Assembly (NCBI RefSeq): GCF_963169125.1
Contig: NC_084800.1
Location: forward strand, 56,404,866-56,468,865
DNA: 64,000 bases
Origin: Humulus lupulus
Lineage: Eukaryota > Streptophyta > Magnoliopsida > Rosales > Cannabaceae
Reading direction: 5' to 3'
The notes beneath the pieces were generated by a model that worked only from the letters and a program-made list of their open reading frames with translations, did no database searches and was not told the origin of the DNA. The stretch's first letter is position 1. Each line of letters opens with the position of its first letter. This document shows, piece after piece, positions 46,915 through 58,833 of the stretch. Made by a program: the position numbers and the translations under genes.

Positions 46915-49900
46915 TGTAATGCCCCCAAATCCCTAATGCGGTTTATTGTCTAGATAAGTAGGCCTGGAGGGCCATAATTAATTTATTATGCCATTAAATT
47001 ATTATATGCGTGTTTATGTGAATTATATTATAATATGATGTTAAATACATGCATGTTGGTCCACATTTTATCATAACGGCATTTTGGTAATTTGGCCCAT
47101 TGAGGGCGTAATAGTATATTTGTATGCATGTCGGTGATTTATTGTTGAGGCCACATTATAATGTGGATTTGTTCGAGCTATTCGGCATGAGACCATCTTT
47201 GAGTGTAAGTTAGCGGTTTGGTCATAACAGGATTAAGTTCGGGACTCAGGGTGTGTCTCGGGGTAATTTGGTGATTAGAGTGTTGCCGAGAATTAAACGG
47301 TAACGGGATATGAATTATTGGTATTTTAGAATTTTGGAAATAACGGGAATTGGAGGGTGTTAATTATGATTAACGAAATAGGCGAGAAATGACGTTTTTA
47401 CCCTTGGGGGCCTTTAGAAATCTTTAAATGACCTAGGGGTAAAATAGTCTTTTCACCCCTAAGATATATATCAGCCATTCAAGCTGTAACGACCCAAATT
47501 CACTAATAAGGCTTAAGGGCCTTGATTAGTGTGCCAGGAGGGCATTACTGGAATAATTGTGATTTAATGAGTAATTATATGTTTAATGATGCTTACATGA
47601 TAATTGATTATATTATATGATGATGTGATATAAATGTTTGAGATATATGCGAGAACCACATTATGATGTGGATAAATCTGCAGCCGGCGACTCGAGGCGA
47701 TCCTAGGGCTAGATAGCGGGAAAAGTCACAACGGGGTATTATAATTGATTTTGGGCAAGTCAGAGGTATTTTAGGTATCAGGTAGTGATTTAGACTATCA
47801 GATGATGGAAATAAATAATTGGAGATATATTTGAGGTTAGGATGTCTAGGCGGGAATATTGGGGGATTTTACCGTTTTGGCCTCGGGGACGTTTCCGGCA
47901 CCCCGAGCCTTGGGATTAACTTAATGGATAAGTTAGACTTAAGGAAGTCTTTAGAAGAAAACACAAACCGACTAAGTATATTTCTCTCATCTCACTTACT
48001 CGCTCAAAGGAAACCAAAGGAAGGAAAAACACAGAAAAACAAAGGAAAAACTACTGAGTTTGAGAGGGAACTGCTGGGATTGAGCTGTGTCTTTGGGAAT
48101 TGAAGGAAGTAATCTGGAGGATTAGTTCAGGAACTGATCAAGGTCTGAGATAGAGTTAAGGTAAGTTTTGAATTTTTGTTTTGGGGGTTAGGAACTTAAA
48201 GAAATGGCTGAGTTTTAAATGGTTATGGTTTTGACATTCAAGGTGGAAATTGAGGCTTGGGACCTTGAAGATAGGTCAGGGGACTCTTGGAGAATCGATT
48301 CTACAACTAAGGTAAGGTTTAAATTATAGTTTGATGGTTGAATTTGGGGGTTATCATGTCTGGTTTTAAGTTCTTTGGGTTTGGATTTCATAAGTTGGAA
48401 GGAAGAGATTGAAGTGTGTTGGGCTGTGTTTTCTGGGGAATTATGTTGCTTAGATCATGTTAAAAAGGTTGGGAGTTAATTGGTTTTGGTTTGGGGGCTT
48501 TGGGATAGCTTTAGGTGAGGTTTGGAGGTTGAAAATGGTGGTTTTTTTTCTGAGTTCGAAGGGTCGGGCCGCGGCATGGTTCTTGGAGAGCCGCGGCCCT
48601 TCAAGGGTGTTGCATGCTGAGGAAGAAGGGTGGGCCGCGGCATGGTCCAAGCAATGCCGCGGCCCTTACCTATTTTTGTGCCTTGGATGGCTCTGTTTGG
48701 GGGCCATGCCGCGGCATGGGTGGCCTATGCCGCGACGCTTAAGGGATTTTGGGATTTTGAGATTTTAGGCTTGGGAATTTAACCTAGGGTGCTCGGGGTT
48801 GAGTCTTTTACCATATTTGGTGAAGTTCAATGTTTCGAGTACTAGAACTTGGCTTGGAAGCTCATTTAAGGTTGTTAATGGTGTCTTTCTTCATGGTTGT
48901 GACTAGGTGTTAAGCTAGGGCTCGAGGATCGGATCGCGCTCAAGGAGTATCGCCCGTGACTAACTCATTTGAAAGCTAAAGGTAAGAAAACTGCACCCGG
49001 TTGATTATATGTGACGGGACTAAGGGCTCCCTATTGTAAAAGCTTGAAAGGATGGTATTATGCCATGCAAGCTATTTAGTGAACCAACAGCCTAAGGGTG
49101 CCAAGGGTCTCACTAGCGCACAGGGCGCGGCTCGGCCACTGGTAGCCGAGGACAGCTTATTATGCACTGAGCTTGGTTTAAGCGGGCCAGAGTCAGTGGG
49201 TTAAACAGAGGGTGCGGCCTAAGTCGTCGGCCCTGATTATTATGTGATATGAGCAATATATGTGATGGAATGTATCTTGTATTGGATTGTATATGCTGAT
49301 TATCTATTGTGGATTATCTAATGAGTATATGTGTTTATTGAGCTATTTGTTTGTTATTATTGTTTGAGTTATCTGTGATGTTTTCTTGCTGGGCCTTGGC
49401 TCACGGGTGCTACGTGGTGCAGGTAAAGGCAAGGGCAAGTTAGATCAGCCCTGATCGGAGAGCTCAGCGAGCGGAATGTACATAGCCAGGTGCTCGGCCG
49501 CCACGGTTGAGGTCTAGGTAAGGACATGGAACCTAAAGACTGTCTGTTTTGCCTTAGTATGGCTAGTGGATATTCACATACTTTTGGGAGTCTGTAAACT
49601 TATTTTAACTTTGTGATTATGGGATCCCTTGTTTACTACAGTTTAAATATATGAAATGAGTCTTTTGGAGACCAAAACCTTTTTAACCATAGATCTTGCA
49701 TGTTTAGAGACACGTTTTCAAATTAATGACTTGATTAGCGAGTCCTGCACCTTTACAAGTACACAGTGTAACGGTCTTGGCTATCCAGGGCATTACACAA
49801 GCTGTAGAAACTGAAACAAAAACAGAGCCTTCTCTTTCCTTCTCATGACCATCATCCTCCTCCTTTGGAATTTTTGAACCCTACTTGATGAACAAAGCTA

Positions 49901-51691
49901 AGAAATCAAGGTTTGGAGCTTAGAACCTTAGTTCATCCATTGAAGAGGACTCAATTCAAGCTTGAGGTAAGAATTCAGCCATGAAACTTTGATTATACTT
50001 AGTTTTTGTAATAGTTTTCAGTTGAGAAATTTGATGTGATTAGTTGTGAATTCATTGAGGTTTTTGCGAAAGTTTGCTTGGGTTTTTATGAGGTTGTGGT
50101 ATGGATGAATTTTGGGGTTGAATGGTATGTTTGGATGATGTTTAAGATTGGTTTAGAAGCTTAATTTTCAAGGGAAATCGCAGGGGAGAAGACCAGAAAA
50201 ATCTGGTATGTAGGTGGCGCCCCAGCGCTAGGCAAGGCAGAGAGTGGGACTCTCTCTGACTTGGGGCAGCCCCCCAGCGCTACCTAGCAGCGCCCCAATG
50301 CTAGGTCATTCTCAGCAAGACCTATTTTTAGGGCTCGGGATGACTTTGGGGGCTCGGGGGATGGTTCCACTACCCCGTTTGGGTGGATTGGGAGTCCCGA
50401 GAGTACGGGATTGATGTCGGGAGTGAGGTGTTAGATTGTGAACCTTTTATTGAGTTACTTTATTGATGTATTCTAATTGGTTATGACTAGGTGACTTCTA
50501 AGGAACTAAAGGACAGATCGTTCTCAAGGGTCGTTCGTTTACTAATTCTCACTCGAATCGGAGGTAAGAAAACTGCACCCCGTATGTGATATGCATGGTT
50601 ATTCTTTAGGCATGTTGAATGTTTAAACATGGACATTAAAAGCATATCGAATGCTTAGAAAATCTTGCTCACTTATGCATGGCACTGACTAAATAGTCAG
50701 AATTGGCAATGGTGTCAGTATTAACTGTAAAGCTGTGACTCATTAGTCAAGTTCGACAGTAGTACTGAGCACTGGTCACCTGGTATTGACTAATAAGTCA
50801 AGAACGGTCTTAGCATGTTTAACGCAAGCCGATAAAGATTAGATCTAATTGACATCTGCATTGAATGACTCAAATGAGCATTAATGCCGGACCGACCTCA
50901 AGTTCGATGAAAACTAAAAGCGCTTGTCTAGCCTACGGCTAGTCACTGAAAGCCAGGGGCAGAGAGCCCCAGTGATTGTTTAGTCACACGGCTATGGGTG
51001 TTGAGCCCGAAGTGACTTACCCAAGAGTCACTCATTTTATTGGAGCCGGCCAGAAGGTCCAGGTGACTGGATTGTCACATGGCTGTGGGTGATGAGCCTC
51101 GTATTGACTTGTTCGTCAGCCACTCATTATGGTTTACCAGAACCTCAAGTGTTAAATAACTCATCTGATTAGAGCTATACGCTCTTTCATGGTTAACGTA
51201 ACCACTAAGTCTGTTCAGAGCTATAAGCTCTGTATGATTATAATGATCATCATTTGATAATATTTATATGCAGTATTAAGTTTTCTTGCTGGGTTTTGGC
51301 TCATGGGTGTTATGTGGTGCAGGTAAAGGGAAAGAAAAGCTCACACGGCCTTGAGTGGAGAGCTTAGGTGGTGATGTGTACATATGCGGCCGCTTGACCA
51401 CCACGGCCAAGGAGTTTCTCAGAGGAACTAGGGGGTTTGCCCTATGTTTTCCGCTTAGGTCGGCGGGTTGTAAATTTAACTCTGTAATGACAATTTTGTA
51501 TTGTAAATGTTTTTATGGGCCCATGAACAGTTTTATGTTTTAAATAAAATAGATCATTTTCTTTTGATTGGTTTTTCACCTTAACCTATTAATAACACCT
51601 AGATGCACATTTATAACCAAGGAACTCAATTAGCGAGTTAAGCACAGTTCAAAGTTCATAGTATTGGTCTTGGATTAACCAGGGCGTTACA
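46915..51691 (+). mobile_element. 3' LTR of the Tekay-like element, split by one solo LTR
   Basis: Segments 46915-47484 and 49803-51691, with a family A solo LTR and its duplicated TSD between. The end AGGGCGTTACA is followed by the TSD CATAA at 51692-51696. Three palindromes of TGACT-N4-AGTCA type lie at 50686-50699, 50736-50749 and 50787-50800. Confidence 0.9.
47485..49797 (+). mobile_element. Solo LTR (family A), 2,313 bp, TSD CAAGC
   Basis: Starts TGTAACGACCCAAATTC and ends CCAGGGCATTACA. CAAGC flanks it at 47480-47484 and 49798-49802, and the empty site CATTCAAGCTGTAGAAACTG is visible in the 5' LTR near 32,086. Related to 32727-34974. Confidence 0.93.
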
Positions 51692-51994
51692 CATAACAGG
51701 AACAATTTTCTTACCTTTAGTCCAAGTACATGTTACCAATGAACGACCCTCTAGCACAATCCCGGTTCCGAGCCCCTAGCGATAACCTAGTCACAACCAT
51801 AATATATAATCCCGTAAAAAATGAGTAAATAAAGGATTAGACCGAGTCCTAGCCTCTAGGACGTTCATTCCTGCTAAACTGAGTACTATGATCGATCCCG
51901 AGCCCTTAGATTTAAGTTCCCATCACTAAAAACCCATTTTGGCCATTTTCCCCTTTTGAGCCATGGCCCTAAACACCTGAGCTGCGACCCGCTC
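51692..51994 (-). mobile_element. Continuation of the outer minus-strand LTR
   Basis: Matches the segment of the related LTR at about 29,575-29,850 on the minus strand (TTTTCTTACC, CCCCTAGCGATAACCTAGTCACAACCATAATAT). It resumes directly after the Tekay-like element and is cut at 51,995 by an oppositely oriented LTR. Confidence 0.75.
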
Positions 51995-52887
51995 TATAAC
52001 GATCCAAATTTCCTAATTAGGCTTAGGGCCTTGATTAGGGGGACATGATGGAAAATTTTGGAATTTTATGTGATTATATAATATTTATGTGTATCATTAT
52101 GTGATTGTGTGCGTTATATTATAACATGAATTGATATGCATGTTTAGGTGTATTAAATATGCATGTGGACCATTTCTGTTTAATTTGGTAATTTTCATAA
52201 TTTGGCTTGTTTTGAGTATATTTGACATATATGTGGTATGTGTGTGATACTTCATTATTATTTGGTTATGCATGGGTTACTAAGCACGAGACGAACCTTG
52301 GAGGCAAGCCAGTGGGAAAGTCACAACGGGATCCATACTTAACTCGGAGTGAGTCAAGGGGTATTTAGCACATTACCAGGATATTGAGTAATGTGAATAA
52401 ATATTTGATAATAAATTGAGAGGTAGTGATCAGGGGAAAATTATGGGAATTTTGACTATTTTACCCCGGTGGGCATTTTTGGGACCCCAAGCATTATGAT
52501 TTGCTTGAGGTTACTTAATCTTGAAATAACCTGTCAGAATTATAAAAGAACGTTAAGAATGTTCTCTCTTCCTCCCATTCCCTTTTCAACACCCGATCAT
52601 ATTTTCGAAGGAAACTCGAGTTTTAGACTTGGATTCAAGCAAGGATTGAGGCATAGTGATTCTAGTGAAGATTAGAAGCTTATTAACTGAAGGATTTGGT
52701 TGGGAAACGACTTGATCGGAGGTAATCCAAGTTTTAAGTTCTAAGTTTTTAAAGTTTTTAAGCTTTGATTGGATTTTATGTTTTGATGGGTTCTTGGATG
52801 ATTTGAGACTTGGGAATTGTTGGTTTTAGGAAATTAGGATGTTTGAGAACTTTGATTTTGGAATTTGGATGTGTTTGGATAGGATTT
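51995..52887 (+). mobile_element. 5' part of a plus-strand LTR, interrupted at 52,888
   Basis: Starts TATAACGATCCAAATTTCC (TG decayed to TA). It is the reverse-strand counterpart of the end of the LTR at 28402-30794: CTAATTAGGCTTAGGGCCTTGATTAGG. It runs collinearly to GTGTTTGGATAGGATTT, where a TGTTGACG-type element begins. The rest of this LTR is not in the window. The open frame at 52469-52675 is chance. Confidence 0.75.
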
Positions 52888-53942
52888 TGTTGACGCCGTT
52901 TTTCGTCAACTTAAAAAGGAGAGCAATTAAACAAGAAGAATATTAGAGGAAATGAAAGAAGATAACCACAAGAGATTTTTATGTGGTTCAGCAGTTAAAT
53001 CTGCCTAGTCCACGAGTCTATGTTATTAGAACTTGGGAGTTTTCTGGAAACTTTTGAAAGAATAGTAGCCCACAGTCTCTCCAAAAATCAGAGAATTGAT
53101 CATTTACAAATGGAACTTCCTTCTCTATTTATAGAGAAGGTTGTTGCAAAATTCATTCCCACATATCTCGGGAAGATATATTGTGAATCAATGAATATAA
53201 TGCTATTTAATGCATTATTTCCTAAATACACGGAAACGTCCCATAAATTGTGGGATCGGATAACAGATTAAATAATATCCTTTAAACATTGGGATTGTAC
53301 AATAATAAATATGTTCACATTTGACTGATTAACTCAGATACGAGATTCGTCAAATCTTCGAGACTAGCAGCCGATCACAAGATCGTCGCCTAACTTTGCC
53401 TATGCTCGGAACAAATAGACATTAACAATGTTGCCACATTCGAACTCACCCATTCCGAGCTCAAACCATCTCAAAAGGCAAGGGATGGTTCGGGGATATA
53501 TTCAAGCGCCAAATAATGCTATTTGCGAGAGCATATTCGAGGCAGCACATCACTCGAACCTTCGAGGTTGCTGTTTACAGAGACAGTTTAATGCACGGCA
53601 ACCGCGTATATTTTAAGCTTACACCTAACGAGCCTAGATTTCAGGATCACAATCTCATGCTTGAAATCTGGGTGTAACATTTTTCCCTCTCAAAAGTATT
53701 GGTTCGAATCCTACGAGAAGGAAACTTTTGAACTGCCCTCCTTGGAAACTGTACCATTAATTGTACTCAAGTATGGACACGCGTCAGCCAGGGATTGACT
53801 AATCAGAGTACTTGGGTGCCTTTTCACCTCTCCCACGTCTATTCGTCTGTCGTCGTTACTTTATTTATACCTGACCGTCGGATCAGATACGAAATTTGGC
53901 TAACGGCTCAGATTAGCCCGACCTTTGACATTCCCTGGGGCC

Positions 53943-53950
53943 TATAAATA
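53943..53950 (+). promoter_or_regulatory. TATA box of the TGTTGACG-type element
   Basis: TATAAATA in CCTATAAATACATCCACATC, about 30 bp before a pyrimidine-rich leader. It is a much better TATA context than the AT-rich runs elsewhere. Transcription would start near 53,975. Confidence 0.5.
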
Positions 53951-54154
53951 CATCCACATCGTCTTCCTTATTTTACTTTCTCGCTTTGAGTTTTCAGAGA
54001 AAAAAGAAGAGAAACCAGAACCGAAGTCTGCTCTGCTCTTGCATGTTTTCCAAACCGAGAAAACAAAACAATGCTAGCTTGTTCGACTCCATGAGATCAT
54101 TCTTGCAACCACTCCTCCGGTCATCAATCTCTCTGTATCCGCAAGCTTCATTGT

Positions 54155-54694
54155 GTAAGTCTCTGTTCTTAAGCCCATACATTTATATATATTTTTTCTC
54201 CATGCACGTTTGTATTGTTGTTGCACTTGTAGGCACATATACTAGTTTAACACTTAGAATGTTTTAGCCGATACCGTGTCGCTTTTAGGTTCTTCTAATA
54301 TTATGGGTTCCAAACCCAGATTTTGTGTAAAAGATGCAAATATGGCACTTTTACTGTGTTATTCAAGTTTCGGATATCATATCGTGTAGACCAAGAAATG
54401 GGTTATGGAATTAGGGTTTTTAAATTGCACGTTTCCCCAAATTATAACCTTTTTTAGTAACCGACAACTTTTTCCTTGAAAATTCGGGATTCTTTAAAAT
54501 AAATCCACTTCCCTTTTCCGCATGAAATACACCCTCGAAGCCCGAGCCTTACAATAGCTCAAGTTTCTTCCGAGCATGATCTCGTTCTTTTGATCGAACT
54601 TATTCTATGGTTTCGAGTATTCGAGCTCAGACCATCTTGATTTTTATCCTTAATTTCTTGTGTGCTTGGCCCTCACCCTTTTCTTCCTTGCTAG
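54155..54694 (+). other. Probable leader intron of the Transposase_28-like ORF
   Basis: Donor TTGT|GTAAGT at 54155 and acceptor CTTGCTAG at 54694 lie immediately before the ORF's ATG. Inferred from splice consensus and position only. Confidence 0.4.
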
Positions 54695-56961
54695 ATGTCG
54701 CAGAATTTGGAAAAACGGTGGGGGTCAGTACTCGCGATTCCTTATTCTCCAACAACTCTGAGCCCAAAGTCGCCATTTACTTAGAATCAGCGGCTGATTC
54801 ATGAGCATGAAGTGAGGCGTGAGCAAGAGGATACTCGAGCTCACTTTCGACGCCAAATCGACGAGGTCGAAGAAAGAAAGAGGAAAAAACTTCGGGTCGC
54901 GATCTATCCAGACCCGGACCCGGACCCCGAGCCCAGACCAGTTCCTCTCGACCCTACGCTTAAAGTAATAGTCGCTTTCAAACCAGGGCGATCTCAAATT
55001 CTCACTGATGGAAGAATTAACAAATCATCTATCCACCTCACAGCCGACTGCCATTCCCACCTCGAGGGGAGAGTTTTTTTAGGCCAAGCACTATTGGAGT
55101 TTGGTTTCTTCATTGGGAAAAATAACCAACATCCTAGCTCGCCATGGCCTAGGATTGTCAGGCTCGCTAAGGTGTCGAGCTCTGACCTCTAATGAACGAA
55201 GCTGCTACGCCCCGGGAGATGGCAATCCCGATAATATGCTGAAACTCGCGACTTGGAGCCACGAGCATATGAAGGCAGAGGCCTTATTGCCCTTGAAGTC
55301 ATTTTTTAAGGACTTTCTGGATTTTGTTGAGCTCACACCCTTCCAACTCCAGACCAACTCATATAGGGTCTTGTCAGCCCTGAGGTCGCTTTTCCACGAA
55401 CTGAAGTGGGAAGGACCTTCGCCAAGGGAGATTTTATATCTTTTTTGTCTGAAAAGCAACCCCTCTCAAGCTCGGGAATGAGATGGCTTCTACTACTTAT
55501 CGAGCTATCCTAGGGAGAAGAAGATTTTCGAGGACATACCCTACCATCTTCCTAACTTCAAGCTGGCGTTCTTTTGGACAGACGGCCTGGCTCCCTCAAA
55601 ATACTACTCGTTCAGACGAATTCATAAGTATATGATTCCCTTTCCTTTCATGCTCAATTTTTGCTCAAGATCGAACCACTCTTAATGTATTCAATTCTTC
55701 AGCCAACTATCACCATCCTACCCCCAAGGACTCGATGAAGGAGCACAAAGAAGTTTTGCTCCAGCTTTTATACGGTAGGCGCTCCATATCTTATCTTCTT
55801 CATGAGCCTGCGGTCTCTTGGAGCGGGACCAATAACCGGATGATACCACCTACCAAAAATACACCCAGTGGGAGCATGTGCCACTCCCAACTGATAAGCT
55901 TCCTTCGAGGCGAAGCTCAAAAGAACGATCTCCAGCTCGCCGTTGCAAGAGTCCGTGTTCAAGGAATGATGCGAATGACGAGGCCTTGAGCTCGAGTGAC
56001 AGAGGTAAGGTCATTCTTAGCTCGGCCTTGTGGTCTCCTTCCCTACTTAAGCATAAACCCGACACCTTGATCTTATGCCTAGATGATAGGGACAACTTTT
56101 ACGTGTGGTCTTGGGTAGATGATATGGTCCATAGGTTTGATAGCTGGCTAGGGAAATACGACACAATGTACAGTTTGAATGAGGTTTGGGATGGAATAGC
56201 TGTCTAATATGGGACAAACGATTATAGGGATCTTTCGCGGTAGACTTCTACATATAGGGAAGGGACTCCCTCAGCCTCCTCTGAAGATAGGGGAATTTCT
56301 TGGTTGCCGAGCATGAGCTCGGGGGAGAGTTCCAGTTAATTTTCTTGTCACTTGTCTTTGTTTTCTTTAACTGTCTGCTTTATGCCTTCTTGAGCATTTT
56401 TAGGTTCGTTTTCTAATGTGATTTGATTATGCAGGCGCTATGGATTCCGACCTCAAAAATCTACTCACCAGTGGCGCCGGGGACAAGTAGAGCAAACGCC
56501 CGAGGGCCTCACAAAAAACTGGCCGGCCTGCTAAAGTCCCTAAATGGATCGAGAACACTTCTCCTCCAGCTCCTCTTGTTGCGAGCCCGGTAGCAACCTC
56601 CACTCCCCAGGCCGACATTCCTGCGGGAGATGCTTCTCCGCCTCCTACCGTCCGGATCCTTCCAACATTTGGCCCAGCCCTGAAGAAACCAGTTCCTACT
56701 CGGGAGCGCCTGTTGTCGATTTCTACTTATTCTGATGAGTATGTCATTGAAAATGCTGCCGGGACTCGTGGAGCCACTCTCAGCTCAGAGGTCCTGTCTC
56801 GAGTGGGTCAAAGCTTCAACAGTGTTGGGGCTCCTCAATGGCAGTTCCTGGTCAATGCTCGAGACTCCAATGTCCTCTATGAGAAGAGTACCGAGCTCAT
56901 TTCCTCAGTAATTTCTTTTACGTCATTATTTAATGCAATTTTACTTGGAGCATGTTCTAAC

Positions 56962-58819
56962 TGTTGGGGTTTTATGCCCTAATTAAAACCAAAATTCTTT
57001 GTAATCTCATTTTATTATCAATAAAAGAATAGAAATCATTTTTTGACTTGGTTAATCACTTTGCTCACATGTTTTATTTTCATGATTATTTGTTTAATAT
57101 AAACTTCTATTAAATCCCGAGCATATAGCTAATCTTATTTATAGTGACGTAATCACAGTGGAATATAAATATGATTATATGTTCAAAATAAGTTAGTCCT
57201 AAGATTAGTCGGTGCATAGGATTTACACTGACTAGCCAATCTACGATATGATCTACTTACACATTACAGTGTTATGTTCTTTCTAGAACATTAGCAAAGT
57301 AGATAAGATCGGATGTATTTGTTACATCGGACAGGACCGATATTGACAGTTGATAGGATAAGTAAACATACCGTTATTATCTATTCTAGTCATATCATAT
57401 AGTTGACCATAGGTCAATTCAATCTCAATTCTGAGTGGTTAGTATTCTAACTGATTGTATTATTTGAGTTATTTGACTTGTTCATTACCAGTTTACCCTA
57501 CGGACTAACCCATACTTACATCTTGGGAACTCGGTAGTATAATTGAGTGGGAGTGTTAATCATAGATATGAACATCTATAGCTTCTGATGAAGAAGTGAA
57601 ATGATGGTTTCCTTTTAGTTTGGTTCAAGGTGTTAAATGATAGAGATCTCATTTCAGTAATTAAATTAGTTTACTGAAATATCATTTACAAGGAACTAAG
57701 TGTTTTAAGGATAAAATACAATGAGGGGTAAAACGGTATTTTAGTCCTATCTCATTGTAGACCGTCTATAGAGGATTGAGTGACAATTATGGTTGTAACA
57801 ATGGATAATTAATAGCGTATCTATATTTGTTATAGAGCATTCTATGAATTTAAGAGTGCAATTCTGAGTCTATAGTGGAGTCACGAGAAATTAATAAGTT
57901 AGTAAATTTATTTGTTAGATTTATGATAACTTATTGGAGCTTGATTTCTTAGGCCCATGGTCCCCATTGTACCTTGGATAAAATCATCTAGATAGTCTCA
58001 ATTAATTGATTTAATCATCAATTAGAATTATCAAAGTTGACCAGGTCAATTTTGGATAGTTTCACTGAGTTGTGTAATTTTGAGAAGAAAAGAGAAATCA
58101 TGGCAAATTTATTAATTAAGATAAATTAGTATCGAAATTAATAAATAAATTTAAATCAAGGTTCAAATTATAAATAATTAATTTGATAAATGATTTAAAT
58201 AATTATTTAATTAATTAAATCAATAGAAAATAATACAGGCCTTGATTTTAAGTCCAATGGGCTTATAATCAAATGGAAAATTTCACGGGCCTATAGCCCA
58301 TGATAATTTCGACTTAGGGCTTCAAAATGGCTATTATTTTATTGATTTTTTAATTAAATTAAATGGCATAATTGAGTCTATAAAAGGAGTGCTTAGAGAG
58401 AAGTCAAAAAAAGAAGTTTGCTAAGTCACAAGTCAGATTTTCTGATAGTTTTATATTCTCTCTAAACACAAGTCCTTTTCTAAGCCACTTTGTTATTTTC
58501 TCTTATTCTCTCTATATCTATCTCATGTGTTGAGAATTGCCCACACTAGTCTAGGTGGTTCTAAGGATACATTGGAAGATCGTGAAGAAAATAGAAGATC
58601 GGTTCAGTTTCTTGATAATACTCTGCGACAGAGAGGATACAAGAGTTAGAGAAACTGAAGGAAGGACTCTTTAATTCCGCTGCGTATACTGTAAGTATTA
58701 TATTATTTGTTTCTCTCTGAATTCAATTTTAGAAACATGTTTTAGGCTATCTCGTATTAATTTGTTTAATATTAGATATACATGAAAATAAATAAAATCC
58801 TGTATAAGCTTATCCAACA
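56962..58819 (+). repeat. 5' LTR of the copia element, 1,858 bp
   Basis: TG...CA ends with TGTTGG and CCAACA as short inverted termini. GTCTATAAAAGGAGTGCTTAG near 58,377 is the likely TATA region. The terminal ~60 bp match the remnant at 62388-62449 with a few differences. Confidence 0.9.
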
Positions 58820-58821
58820 AC

Positions 58822-58833
58822 TGGTATGAGAGC
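58822..58833 (+). other. Primer binding site of the copia element
   Basis: TGGTATGAGAGC two bases after the LTR end resembles TGGTATCAGAGC (initiator tRNA-Met PBS) with one change. Confidence 0.8.

Larger units (their letters stand above)
31542..51691 (+). mobile_element. Ty3/gypsy (Tekay-like chromovirus) element with nested solo LTRs
   Basis: The LTR start TGTAATGCCCC is at 31542 and at 46915. The LTR end AGGGCGTTACA is at 42471 and 51691. A perfect TSD CATAA occurs at 31537-31541 and 51692-51696. PBS (42475) and polypurine tract (46901) sit in the right places. The domain order gag-PR-RT-RNaseH-INT plus a chromodomain-like tail (KTIPLVKVLWRN..EEATWELESDM) fits the Tekay/Del clade. Subtracting insertions and duplicated TSDs, the 5' LTR is about 2,477 bp and the 3' LTR about 2,458 bp. 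Internal region 4,443 bp. All coding domains are damaged. Confidence 0.92.

Noticed and set aside
53690..53735. GGTTCGAATCC resembling a tRNA B box
   Set aside because: No A box at the right distance and no cloverleaf or acceptor stem can be formed; it lies in TE sequence.
53986..54267. 93-codon frame downstream of the TATA box as a separate gene
   Set aside because: It spans the presumed leader exon and intron donor of the TE gene and has no recognisable domain.
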